Of a stretch of 64,000 nucleotides of DNA, positions 53,820 through 61,933 are shown in pieces. The stretch spans positions 33,097 through 97,096 of the forward strand of contig JAGCWY010000080.1 in the NCBI GenBank assembly GCA_017961625.1, written 5' to 3'. Every line of letters begins with the position of its first letter. Within the stretch, counting starts at the first letter, position 1. The notes under the pieces are model-generated. The model did no database searches, was not told the DNA's origin, and saw only the letters and a list, made by a program, of their open reading frames with translations. This DNA is from Ruminococcus sp. Its GTDB lineage: Bacteria; Bacillota; Clostridia; Oscillospirales; Ruminococcaceae. The position numbers were made by a program, and so were the translations under genes.

Positions 53820-54682
53820 ATATTCTTGTTGCAGGCGGTACACGTTTTTTCGGTATACCAATGATATACAGGCTCATTGCGGACGGTCATGCTGTGACGG
53901 TCGCAACAAGGGGCAGAACTCCCGATGGATTTGGCGATAAGATAAAAAGGCTCTGTCTTGACAGGAACGATGAGGAAAGTGTTGCCGCCGCACTTGACGG
54001 CAGAAACTTTGATGTAGTTATCGACAAGCTCGCGTATTCCTCAAATGACGTTCGCAGGCTTCTTGACCATGTAAAGTGCGGGAAATATGTTCTCATGTCC
54101 TCGGCAGCTGTTTATGAGCATACAGGTATATGTACTTCCGAAGACTGTTTTGAGCCGGCAGATTATCCGCTCAGGTGGTGTGAAAGGGCGGACTGCGGTT
54201 ATGACGAGGCAAAGCGACAGGCGGAATGCGCTTTGGTTCAGGCATATTCCAGGCATAAATATACGATAGTGCGCTATCCAGTTGTTGTTGGCAGGAACGA
54301 CTACACAGGGCGGTTACGGTTTTATGTGGAAAAGATACTTGCAGGAGAGCCAATGTATATCGACGATCCTGATTCGCGTATAAGTCTGATAGACGAAGCT
54401 GGTGCCGGAGAGTTTATGGCATATATCGCAGAGCGTGATATCGGCGGAGCTGTAAATGGTTGCTGCTGCGGAGATATATCTCCTGCGGAAATCCTTGGAT
54501 ATATCGAAGAAAGGACTGGTAAAAAAGCCATGTTGACCAAGAAGGGAGAGGCTGCACCCTATAACGGCTATCCTGCTTTTGCTGTCCTTGATACTTCAAA
54601 GGCAATGACAGCTGGATTTGTTTTTTGTGACGTTAAAGAAGCAGTATACAGAACGATAGATAGCTATCTTGCAGAGCTTTAA
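53816..54682 (+). CDS. NAD-dependent epimerase/dehydratase (extended SDR)
   Basis: 288 residues. The Rossmann start NILVAGGTRFFGIPMIYRL has the SDR glycine motif. VLMSSAAVYEH supplies the Ser, but the usual YxxxK appears as YDEAK within GYDEAKRQAE. Nucleotide-sugar epimerase or a related reductase is likely; plant CSP41-type proteins look similar. It is translationally coupled to the GNAT gene. Confidence 0.82.
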   Translation: MNILVAGGTRFFGIPMIYRLIADGHAVTVATRGRTPDGFGDKIKRLCLDRNDEESVAAALDGRNFDVVIDKLAYSSNDVRRLLDHVKCGKYVLMSSAAVYEHTGICTSEDCFEPADYPLRWCERADCGYDEAKRQAECALVQAYSRHKYTIVRYPVVVGRNDYTGRLRFYVEKILAGEPMYIDDPDSRISLIDEAGAGEFMAYIAERDIGGAVNGCCCGDISPAEILGYIEERTGKKAMLTKKGEAAPYNGYPAFAVLDTSKAMTAGFVFCDVKEAVYRTIDSYLAEL

Positions 54683-54686
54683 AAAT

Positions 54687-54735
54687 AGCGCCGATGCATA
54701 AGCAGTTCACTTAATGCATCGGCGCTGATTTTACT
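54687..54735 (+). terminator. Terminator of the GNAT-SDR operon
   Basis: AGCGCCGATGCAT / ATGCATCGGCGCT, 13 bp, then GATTTTACTTTTTA. Confidence 0.8.
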
Positions 54736-54743
54736 TTTTATTG

Positions 54744-56333
54744 TCAGTCAATCTTTGTGAATCGCCTGACGTCACCTGCTTTCCCTATGAACATAGATTT
54801 TGGCCTTGCCCATACCTCGCCGTCTTTAAGCGACTTGTATATGACAAGCTCCTCCATAGTTTCGCTGTGGCGTGCAACAGCGATTAGTTCATACTCGTTT
54901 CCCTTGAAGTGGCGGTACTTTCCGCCGATAACAATCTCAGTATCCTTATCAGGGATAATCTCTGCCTCTTCAGGTTCAGTATTAACTATATCGTCGGCTA
55001 CGATTATCATTGCAGTGTACGGACGCATACGCACATTGGCATTGCCATTGTCAATCTGGAGCGGCTCTGCTGTGAAAACGTCAACAAGTCCACTCAGGTG
55101 TGTCTGGAAGTTGAGGTCATACTCATAGTCTGCAAGATTTAGAGCTACATATACTGTCTGATCGCCTTGCACCTTTTTGAAAAGGAGTTGCTGATTGGTT
55201 ATCATTATGCGCTCATAAGAGCCTGTCCTGAGGGCAGGATAAGAACGATATATGCGTCCCAGCTTTACTATATGTCTGTAGAGCGAGGTGTTGCCATGAT
55301 CTGCAAGGTCGTTGAGGTGCAGACAAGGACGGAGATTATCGTCGGAGTTGTTCTCCTTCCTGCCTTCTATGCCGTACTCGCTTCCGTAGTATATGGATGG
55401 TATACCCGGCATGGTGTACATAAGGGTATAAACCAGCGGAAGGTGAGCGTTATTGTGAAGAGTACTTGCAAGGCGGTTCACGTCATGGTTGTCCACGAAG
55501 TTATATAGGTCTATATTACGGTAGATACCGCCGTTTGCGCCTGACTGTCTGTTTATTGAGTAGTCAATCTCAAAGTAGTTCTTATCATTGTGTGACGACC
55601 ATAAGCCCTTGTAGCACTCGTAGTTGGTAACGCTGTCGAGCATCTCTGGGTTAGCCCACCTGTTGTAGTCGCCGTGGATTATTTCTCCCACTAGCCAGAA
55701 ATCAGATTTCTTACCCTTGCAGAAGCTCCTGATTCTCTTGAAGAAATCGAAGTCGAGACAGTCTGCAGCGTCAAAGCGTATTCCGTCGATATCAAAGGAT
55801 TCTATCCAATAGTTTATTGCGTCAATTATATGATCACATACTCCGGGATTGCGGAGGTTGAGCTTTACGAGGTTGTAATGACCGTTCCACCCTTCGTACC
55901 AGAAGGGATCGCCATAGGGGCTAGGACCGCCAAAATTGAGGTTCTGGAACCAGCCGCAGTACTCTGAAGCCTGCTTCTTTTCCTGTACGTCCATGAACTG
56001 CGGGAATCTTCTGCCTACGTGATTGAAAACTCCGTCGAGTATTATTCGTATGCCGTTTTCATGCAGTCTGTCGCATATAAAGCGGAAAGAGTTGTTATCG
56101 CCGAGGCGGCGGTCAATCTTTTTATAATCAATGGTATCATAGCCGTGTTCGACGGACTCAAAAACAGGACCGAAGTACACAGCGTCTACATTCATCTCTT
56201 TGAGATGCGGTATCCATTCAAGGACCTTGTCAAGCCTGTAAGTCACATCCTCGCTACCGTCGTTGAACTTAGGCGCACCACAGAAGCCGAGGGGATAGAT
56301 GTGATAGATAATGGCATTATCGTACCAGTTCAT
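54744..56333 (-). CDS. GH13 alpha-amylase family enzyme fused to a DUF1653 domain
   Basis: 529 residues, no signal peptide, so cytoplasmic. The GH13 barrel (1 to about 400) has DGVFNHVG, GIRFDAAD (nucleophile Asp), VGEIIHGD (acid/base Glu) and FVDNHD. A beta-sandwich follows to about 455. Residues about 462-529 (GGKYRHFKGNEYELIAVARHSE, then VIYKSLKDGEVWARPKSMFIG) match the stand-alone DUF1653 domain. It would process alpha-glucans or maltodextrins. It is 20 bases after the HD-hydrolase gene on the same strand. Confidence 0.9.
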   Translation of the reverse strand: MNWYDNAIIYHIYPLGFCGAPKFNDGSEDVTYRLDKVLEWIPHLKEMNVDAVYFGPVFESVEHGYDTIDYKKIDRRLGDNNSFRFICDRLHENGIRIILDGVFNHVGRRFPQFMDVQEKKQASEYCGWFQNLNFGGPSPYGDPFWYEGWNGHYNLVKLNLRNPGVCDHIIDAINYWIESFDIDGIRFDAADCLDFDFFKRIRSFCKGKKSDFWLVGEIIHGDYNRWANPEMLDSVTNYECYKGLWSSHNDKNYFEIDYSINRQSGANGGIYRNIDLYNFVDNHDVNRLASTLHNNAHLPLVYTLMYTMPGIPSIYYGSEYGIEGRKENNSDDNLRPCLHLNDLADHGNTSLYRHIVKLGRIYRSYPALRTGSYERIMITNQQLLFKKVQGDQTVYVALNLADYEYDLNFQTHLSGLVDVFTAEPLQIDNGNANVRMRPYTAMIIVADDIVNTEPEEAEIIPDKDTEIVIGGKYRHFKGNEYELIAVARHSETMEELVIYKSLKDGEVWARPKSMFIGKAGDVRRFTKID

Positions 56334-56353
56334 AATAAAAAACTCCTAACATT

Positions 56354-56950
56354 TTATTTATTTGAGCCTTCAAGGTAGTAAGAGGCTTCCATATCGGCCA
56401 CGTTCAGTGCCAGAGCGAGCGGGTACATTTCAAGTGCCCTGCCGATGGTATTTTTGTCCTCAATTCCCGAGAAGCCCATGTGGTACCGTATTGCAAAGGC
56501 TTCCTCCCGTGTCAAACGGCTGTCTCCGTAGAAAAAGCCCGAGAGTATGTATACAGACTTTTCGCCGTGTCCGTATGGCAGAGTATCATTTATTGCGTAA
56601 TATGGTACTTTCTCCCACTGACCCGAAGCTTCGTTCTTTTTGTTCCTCATCTCTACGGTATAGAAATTGATCTTGCAGACATCATGGAGAAGCGATACGA
56701 TTGCTATAGTCTCCTCTGAATAGTCCATTCCGTAGAGCTCTTTAGTACGGGGGCGGGAAAGGTAATCTTTTAAGCAGTGGTATACGTTCACGCTGTGCTG
56801 AACGAGACCTCCTTCGTATGAACCGTGGTAGCGTGTGCTGCTTGGTGCAGTAAAGAAATCACTCTTTTCGAGATATTCAAGGAGCTTATCTGCTCCCTCT
56901 CTTTTGATGTTTTCTTTGTATATTGTGATAAATTCTTCTTTAGGTGACAT
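56354..56950 (-). CDS. HD-domain hydrolase
   Basis: 198 residues with an HD metal site: His in GGLVQHSVNVY, HD in LLHDVCK, and further His/Asp in GHGEKS and NVADMEA. It belongs to a group of metal-dependent phosphohydrolases often annotated only as HD family; some are phage-related. Nucleotide or cyclic-nucleotide substrates are possible. Transcribed from a promoter at 56983-57011 with AAGGGAG before the ATG; GH13 follows. Confidence 0.8.
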   Translation of the reverse strand: MSPKEEFITIYKENIKREGADKLLEYLEKSDFFTAPSSTRYHGSYEGGLVQHSVNVYHCLKDYLSRPRTKELYGMDYSEETIAIVSLLHDVCKINFYTVEMRNKKNEASGQWEKVPYYAINDTLPYGHGEKSVYILSGFFYGDSRLTREEAFAIRYHMGFSGIEDKNTIGRALEMYPLALALNVADMEASYYLEGSNK

Positions 56951-56982
56951 TATTATACTCCCTTGTTATTCGATACATATAT

Positions 56983-57011
56983 AGTATACCACAAATTGTA
57001 ATTAAATTCAA
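56983..57011 (-). promoter_or_regulatory. Promoter of the HD-hydrolase/GH13 operon
   Basis: Minus strand TTGAAT (57006-57011), 17-bp spacer, TATACT (56983-56988). Confidence 0.65.
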
Positions 57012-57155
57012 TAGCCGGATATTATTATTTTATGAACTTTAACTATAATTGGTATTACAACTTTATCAAACACAAAAAAATCTCCTCAGGCTCTTGAAAT
57101 CTCCTCAGAAATGTGGCATAATTAAAACATGATATTGTGCTTGTGCGCAAAATTG

Positions 57156-57261
57156 AGAGTTGATAACTGTGAGTTGACGGCTTATATGTTTGCTTTGTCC
57201 ATGTTATTTTAAATAGGCTGTTTTGTGGCTTTATAACTGACAACTCTAAACTTTCAACTCT
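57156..57261. repeat. Imperfect inverted repeat of GAGTTGA-type units
   Basis: AGAGTTGATAACTGTGAGTTG at the left is matched by the reverse complement of the right arm (agagttgaaagtttagagttg at 57261 back to about 57231), roughly 20 of 27 bases. It is the only notable thing in 57012-57346 apart from a small hairpin GTCCGC/GCGGA before guaA. It may be a degenerate small interspersed element. Confidence 0.45.
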
Positions 57262-57346
57262 TATCTGTATCAAATTATTGCAAAGCGGTAGTTTGATACA
57301 TAAATACGGCGTCCGCTGCCATAAAGCGGAAGTTAAGGAGGGACCT

Positions 57347-58900
57347 ATGTCTAACCAGCTCTGTATCGTTCTCGATTTCGGCGGTCAGTACAATCAGCTC
57401 ATTGCAAGGAGAGTCCGTGAGTGCGGAGTTTACTGCGAGATCAAGAGATTTGACACGCCAATAAGCGAGATAAAGGCGCTGAACCCTACCGCTATCATAT
57501 TCACAGGCGGTCCTAACAGCGTATATGATCCGAGCTCGCCCCATATCTCAGAGGAGATATTCAGTATCGGCGTGCCTATTCTTGGTATCTGTTACGGCTG
57601 TCAGCTTGTGGCTTATACCCTTGGCGGAAAGGTCGAGAGCTGCGAAAAAAGTGAATACGGCAAGATAGAGATAAATCAGAACTCTGACAGCCTTATATTC
57701 AATGGCGTTCCCGAAAAGAGTGTTGTATGGATGAGCCATACGGATTTCGTCAGCAGGCTTCCAGAGGGCTTCAAAGTTACGGCTAAGTCCGATGACTGTC
57801 CCTGTGCAGCATTTGAAGCTCCTGAGAAAAAAATATATGCCGTTCAATTCCATCCGGAGGTTACTCACAGCGAGTTTGGAAAGGAGATACTACATAATTT
57901 CCTCTACAACGTCTGCGGCTGTACTGGCGACTGGGTAATGGACGACTTTATAGAGAATACAGTAGTAAAGCTCCGTGAGCAGATAGGCGACAAGAAGGTA
58001 ATACTCGGACTTTCTGGAGGAGTTGACTCCTCTGTTGCGGCAGGACTTCTCAGCCGTGCTGTCGGAAAACAGCTCACCTGCGTTTTCGTGGATCAGGGAC
58101 TTATGCGCAAAGACGAGGGTGATTTTGTAGAGGAGACCTTCACAAAGCTTTTTGATATGAACTTTGTTCGCGTGAACTGTAAGGACAAGTTCCTTGCTGC
58201 TTTGAAGGGAGTTACGGATCCCGAGCAGAAACGTAAGATAATAGGTACGGAGTTCTACAATGTTTTCTGGGATAAAATCAGAGAGCAGGGAACAGAAGGC
58301 TTCTTTGCACAGGGTACTATATATCCGGACCGTATCGAGTCTGGAAGAGGTAATCAGGCAGGTCACGGCAGTACAGCCGTTATAAAAACCCACCACAATA
58401 TGGTGAAAATGCCTGATGATATAAAGTTTGCAGGAACTATAGAGCCCCTCGGCGACCTCTTCAAAGATGAGGTAAGAAAGGTTGGCGAAAAGCTTGGTAT
58501 CCCCCATGATCTCGTATGGAGACAGCCCTTCCCAGGACCTGGTCTCGGAGTTCGTATAATTGGCGAGATAACTGAGGAAAAGATAAAGATATTACAGGAG
58601 GCAGACGCTGTCTTCCGCGACGAGATACGCAAGAGCGGAATCGAGGAGCAGCTCAAGCAGTTCTTTGCGGTGCTCCCAGATGTGCGTACAGTTGGCGTTA
58701 TGGGCGACCATCGTACTTATGATCACCTTATCGCTATACGTGCGGTGACTACCGACGACTTCATGACTGCAGACTGGGCAAGGATACCTTATGACGTGCT
58801 GGCGAAAGTGTCGAACCGTCTCTGTAACGAGGTTGAACACGTTAACAGAGTTGTATATGATATAACCTCAAAGCCGCCTGGAACTGTGGAGTGGGAATGA
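57347..58900 (+). CDS. guaA: GMP synthase (glutamine-hydrolysing)
   Basis: 517 residues. Converts XMP to GMP with glutamine and ATP. The class I amidotransferase half has GICYGCQL with catalytic Cys82 and the later HPE. The PP-loop ATPase half has LGLSGGVDSSV, and the dimerisation domain ends KPPGTVEWE. ATG 57347 has AAGGAGGG upstream and is the conserved start. Its 3' end is a known integration site for genomic islands, and a second copy of that sequence occurs at 59871. Confidence 0.98.
   Translation: MSNQLCIVLDFGGQYNQLIARRVRECGVYCEIKRFDTPISEIKALNPTAIIFTGGPNSVYDPSSPHISEEIFSIGVPILGICYGCQLVAYTLGGKVESCEKSEYGKIEINQNSDSLIFNGVPEKSVVWMSHTDFVSRLPEGFKVTAKSDDCPCAAFEAPEKKIYAVQFHPEVTHSEFGKEILHNFLYNVCGCTGDWVMDDFIENTVVKLREQIGDKKVILGLSGGVDSSVAAGLLSRAVGKQLTCVFVDQGLMRKDEGDFVEETFTKLFDMNFVRVNCKDKFLAALKGVTDPEQKRKIIGTEFYNVFWDKIREQGTEGFFAQGTIYPDRIESGRGNQAGHGSTAVIKTHHNMVKMPDDIKFAGTIEPLGDLFKDEVRKVGEKLGIPHDLVWRQPFPGPGLGVRIIGEITEEKIKILQEADAVFRDEIRKSGIEEQLKQFFAVLPDVRTVGVMGDHRTYDHLIAIRAVTTDDFMTADWARIPYDVLAKVSNRLCNEVEHVNRVVYDITSKPPGTVEWE
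58889..58900 (+). other. Putative attachment site at the guaA 3' end (left copy)
   Basis: GAGTGGGAATGA, coding Glu-Trp-Glu-stop of GuaA. The first ten bases are repeated exactly at 59871-59880. Elements that integrate at the guaA 3' end leave this kind of direct repeat. Confidence 0.65.
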
Positions 58901-58958
58901 TAACATTTTTTAGCACAAATGGCTTAAATACGCCATTTTATGTAATTTGGCAATTCGA

Positions 58959-58978
58959 TTGATACTAATTTGATACTA
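58959..58978 (+). repeat. Paired TTGATACTA repeats beside the left att copy
   Basis: TTGATACTA at 58959-58967 and 58970-58978, 11 bp apart. The same pair at the same spacing lies at 59748-59756 and 59759-59767, about 104 bp before the right att copy. They resemble arm-type sites of a tyrosine integrase. Confidence 0.55.
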
Positions 58979-58985
58979 AAAAAGC

Positions 58986-59026
58986 ACCCTGACTGATTTT
59001 TAAGAATAATTTCAGTCAGGGTTTTG
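58986..59026 (+). terminator. Terminator downstream of guaA
   Basis: ACCCTGACTGA / TCAGTCAGGGT stem, then TTTGCTT. It lies inside the inserted segment and may also serve the convergent mob remnant. Confidence 0.7.
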
Positions 59027-59033
59027 CTTATTC

Positions 59034-59366
59034 TCAGGTTTTGGTTTGCTCTTTTAGTCCATATAGAGTATCATTTATCTGATATATCAGGCTAAGCAGT
59101 TCATTATCCATAGATTCTTCATTTTCAATTCTTTTGAGTTCAGTTAATACATTTGTCAGTTCATTCCTTAAGGCTTTATAGGTTCTTGGATTCCCAGTGA
59201 CAGATATTTCACGCTGAAGAACTCTCTAAATAATATAATCCTGCTTGGTGTGACCAGATAATCTGACAAAACTATCAAGCATATCATTTTCTTCCGCTGA
59301 CATTCGAAATGATACTATTTTTCCACGAAATCTTCCCTTGTTATCAAGATTTTTAGCTGACATCAT
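59034..59366 (-). pseudogene. MobC-like mobilisation protein, interrupted by an in-frame stop
   Basis: Reading the minus strand from ATG 59366 gives MSAKNLDNKGRFRGKIVSFR, then MSAEENDMLDSFVRLSGHTK and QDYII-stop-RVLQREISVTGN, and on through LKRIENEESMDNELLSLIYQ to a stop at 59034. This is the ribbon-helix-helix plus helical tail layout of plasmid MobC relaxosome proteins. A single TAG (59226-59228) breaks an otherwise continuous frame of about 110 codons. No relaxase or integrase remains nearby. Confidence 0.72.
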
Positions 59367-59568
59367 CTTCTTGCCTTTCAATATTGAGTTTAATAGCTAT
59401 TTCAGTTTGTCTTGTAGGAAAAAGATGAGCATACGATAACTCCATCTGGTATGCTGTTTTATAAAGCTTCAAATAAAGCAATGCAACAAGAATGCTTCCT
59501 GCGTGGGTTGATGGTACCGATGGAACAGATAGATAAAGATACCGCCTTTTCTCCACTTCTTTGGACAT
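59353..59568 (-). CDS. Small hypothetical ORF overlapping the mob remnant
   Basis: Up to 71 codons, ending 14 bases inside the MobC-like frame, as upstream genes of mob operons often do. The C-terminal part (AYQMELSYAHLFPTRQTEI) looks protein-like; the N-terminal part does not. Probably a decayed mobile-element gene. Family not recognised. The rest, 59569-59857, is AT-rich with no gene visible. Confidence 0.3.
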   Translation of the reverse strand: MSKEVEKRRYLYLSVPSVPSTHAGSILVALLYLKLYKTAYQMELSYAHLFPTRQTEIAIKLNIERQEDDVS

Positions 59569-59747
59569 TACAAATTATGCTTAAGCTTTATGACATTGTA
59601 AGAGATTATCGAATTAATTTTATTGAGTTTGCGATATGCGTTCAAACTACTACAAATTTCAAAATTTGTTAAGTAATGAACGCTAATATGTTTGCTTATA
59701 AAAAGGAAACTTTGCAATTAGTTTATGAAAAACCATGGCTATTATTA

Positions 59748-59767
59748 TTGATACTATTTTGATACTA
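59748..59767 (+). repeat. Paired TTGATACTA repeats before the right att copy
   Basis: TTGATACTA at 59748-59756 and 59759-59767, matching the pair at 58959-58978 in sequence and 11-bp spacing. Confidence 0.55.
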
Positions 59768-59857
59768 AAAAAAAATGAAACATAAGATAAAACAGATATA
59801 GCAGATTAATAATCAACGTAAAATAGGCAACAGAAAATGTAGTTTCACATCAAAAAT

Positions 59858-60499
59858 ATGCCTCGGCATCGAGTGGGAATAGGCAAAACAAAAGGGTTTT
59901 CACCACGTCATGATGATATCCTGTACTTCACTAAGCATCCTAAAAAATTCACCTTTAATCTTGATAGTATTCGAGTTCCTCAAAAGTTTTATAGATCTGT
60001 CAATAATATGAGAGGCGCTAACCCAGGTAATGTTTGGGAGTTCTCTCATATGCATTATTGTAATAAAAACAGAACAAAACACCCAACGCAAAAGCCAGAA
60101 GGCGTTTTTGAAAGAATTATTCTTTCTGCTTCAAATGAAGGAGATACAGTTCTTGATCCTTTTGTTGGCAGTGGTACTTGTTTAAGAGTATGTCAACAGA
60201 CAAATCGCAAAGGAATAGGTATTGATATAAATCCTGAATATATTGCAATGTCTCAAGCTCGACTTGAGGAGGTATTTATGGGATTTGATAGCATAGACGA
60301 ACGAATGAAAAGAGTCCCAAATGACCTAAATGATGCACAAATTCGTATTGAATACATAGAAAACCACATTAATTGGTTTTTGAACAATCATCCTGATGCC
60401 ATAGCTGAATACCTTGACGAAGTGCGAGCGAAATACTATGATAAGATGGAACAGAGTGGACAACTATGGTTCTTTGATAAGTATACAGTATCAGTATAG
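59858..60499 (+). pseudogene. 5'-truncated DNA methyltransferase (N4/N6 type), C-terminal part
   Basis: About 213 codons. From FSPRHDDILYFTKHPKKFTF the frame matches the later part of a beta-class DNA methyltransferase: target-recognition segment, then HPTQKPEGVFERII (motif X) and VLDPFVGSGT (motif I, SAM binding). The N-terminal part with the catalytic (D/N)PP(Y/F) motif is missing. Sequence similarity begins exactly at the GAGTGGGAAT att copy (59871), and the ATG at 59858 has no ribosome binding site. It therefore looks cut by recombination at the att site. A helical tail (about 150-213) follows motif I. Confidence 0.75.
59871..59882 (+). other. Putative attachment site, right copy
   Basis: GAGTGGGAATAG: ten bases identical to the guaA 3' end (58889-58898), and still readable as Glu-Trp-Glu-stop in one frame. 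It marks the junction between the eroded mob segment and the methyltransferase/Thoeris segment. Confidence 0.62.
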
Positions 60500-60565
60500 T
60501 CTATTGGCATACTTGATTTCCGTTCCACACGAGTTTATATCATGATTATGGCGCACTCAAATTAA

Positions 60566-60658
60566 ACTATTCCTTGGCACGCAGGCGGCAAGACCGTTTT
60601 GGAGAACTTGCAGATGCTTGGCAGGGATTGTAATTTGAAGATGTCAGGGCAAGAATAA
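60566..60658 (+). pseudogene. HNH-endonuclease C-terminal remnant
   Basis: The frame 60566-60658 reads TIPWHAGGKTVLENLQMLGR followed by DCNLKMSGQE and a stop. This is the end of an HNH nuclease domain (usual form IIPWxxGGKTxxxNLQxLCxxCN), without the N-terminal part and with Cys replaced by Gly in LGRD. It is a relic of a restriction or mobile-element gene; not expressed as a whole protein. The rest of 60500-60680 shows nothing else. Confidence 0.6.
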
Positions 60659-60680
60659 TAGAATATATAAGCGAATTCCC

Positions 60681-60709
60681 TTGAAATAATACGGGTATCG
60701 TGGTATAAT
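60681..60709 (+). promoter_or_regulatory. SigmaA promoter of the Thoeris operon
   Basis: TTGAAA (60681-60686), 17-bp spacer, TATAAT (60704-60709). The leader is about 115 bases. Confidence 0.78.
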
Positions 60710-60831
60710 GTAGATATACTGGATAACTGTATTGTTTCAGGGGATTTATGTTAAAAGAATGATGCTAAGATTTAATGATATTTGCATAGTTATTTTCGAT
60801 GAGAATTGTCTTTTTGATGGGAGGATATTAT

Positions 60832-61416
60832 ATGAAAAGAATATTTGAAAGCGGTTGTTTTGAAGAATACGCAGTTCGTGATCTTAATTCTGCTCGAAAA
60901 GAGATAATTACGGGATCTTATCAGTATACCGAAACAAAACCAACCGTTTTTATTTCGCATAAGCATGACGATTTATCGGATCTAAAAGGAGTAATTGGTT
61001 TTTTAGAGAAAAAATATGGAGTTAAAATTTATATAGATAGCAGAGATTCTTCTATGCCTAAAATAACATCAGCAAAAACAGGCGAAAATATCAAACACAG
61101 AATAAAAGAATGCCACAAGTTTATCCTTCTCGCAACAAATGGTGCTATCGAATCAAAGTGGTGTAATTGGGAATTGGGATTTGGAGATGCTAATAAATTT
61201 CCGAATAATATCGCACTATTCCCTATAAAGCCAAAAAATGTTGGTGATTCACAATATAAAGGATCTGAATATATGGATTTATACCCGTTTATAGCATATT
61301 ATGAGGGAACTGAAAAATATCGAGATGGCACTAATGTAAATAAAGGATATTATGTATGCACTAAAAAAGAGGGTTACAACACCATAATTCCCCTTTCTAA
61401 ATGGCTCACAAGATAA
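60832..61416 (+). CDS. TIR-domain protein (ThsB-like, first copy)
   Basis: 194 residues. After about 36 lead residues the TIR fold starts at TVFISHKHDDLSDL, with strand YGVKIYIDSRD. The segment HKFILLATNGAIESKWCNWELG places the likely NADase Glu at 114. It should act as a sensor that makes a cyclic ADP-ribose signal for ThsA; which trigger it responds to is unknown. ATG 60832 is 6 bases after GGGAGG; the in-frame ATG at 60799 is not. It is the first gene of a four-gene operon with 12-14 base gaps, AT-rich compared with guaA. Confidence 0.82.
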   Translation: MKRIFESGCFEEYAVRDLNSARKEIITGSYQYTETKPTVFISHKHDDLSDLKGVIGFLEKKYGVKIYIDSRDSSMPKITSAKTGENIKHRIKECHKFILLATNGAIESKWCNWELGFGDANKFPNNIALFPIKPKNVGDSQYKGSEYMDLYPFIAYYEGTEKYRDGTNVNKGYYVCTKKEGYNTIIPLSKWLTR

Positions 61417-61430
61417 AAAGGAGGTTCATT

Positions 61431-61919
61431 ATGTCTCGTAAAGTATTCTTTAGTTTTCATTATCAGAATGATATCAGTAGATCAATGGTTGTCAGAAACA
61501 GTTGGGTAACACAAGGAAAGGAAGCTGCAGGCTTTACAGACAAAGCAGAATTTGAAAAGCTCAAAAGAACAGGTGATTCTGCTGTTAAAAGGTGGATTGA
61601 TTCACAGTTGTATGACACGTCAGTTACCGTCGTACTTATTGGAAGTGAAACACTAAATCGCCCCTTTGTAAAATATGAAATATGCGAAAGCATTAATAGA
61701 GAAAATGCGGTCATCGGCGTATTCATCCATAACGTGAAGGATATGGTAACTAAAAACACTTCACTTAAAGGAAACGCACACACTATAATTGGCTCAAGAA
61801 ATGGCCGTTCCATTTACTTTGATGAGATTTGCGATGGATTATATGACTACATCGCTCAAGATGGTTATAACAATCTCGGAAGTTGGATTGAAACGGCCGC
61901 AAAAAAGCATAATAAATAA
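61431..61919 (+). CDS. thsB: Thoeris TIR protein ThsB
   Basis: 162 residues, the classic ThsB form: SRKVFFSFHYQNDI, then VRNSWVTQG, then RWIDSQLYDTSVTVVLIGSE. The Glu in FVKYEICESI (Glu83) is the likely catalytic residue. ThsB senses phage infection and converts NAD+ into a cyclic ADP-ribose isomer. AGGAGG lies 6 bases before the ATG. It is 14 bases after the first TIR gene and 14 before thsA. An earlier in-frame ATG at 61401 lies within the previous gene and lacks a ribosome binding site. Confidence 0.88.
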   Translation: MSRKVFFSFHYQNDISRSMVVRNSWVTQGKEAAGFTDKAEFEKLKRTGDSAVKRWIDSQLYDTSVTVVLIGSETLNRPFVKYEICESINRENAVIGVFIHNVKDMVTKNTSLKGNAHTIIGSRNGRSIYFDEICDGLYDYIAQDGYNNLGSWIETAAKKHNK

Positions 61920-61933
61920 CGCAGGAGGTTATT

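Noticed and set aside
57278..57346. Guanine riboswitch or an earlier start for guaA
   Set aside because: No purine-riboswitch core sequence in the leader, and the in-frame extension from 57278 lacks a ribosome binding site and homology.
59858..60499. Intact functional DNA methyltransferase
   Set aside because: The catalytic motif IV half is missing and the ATG has no ribosome binding site; reading begins at the att junction.
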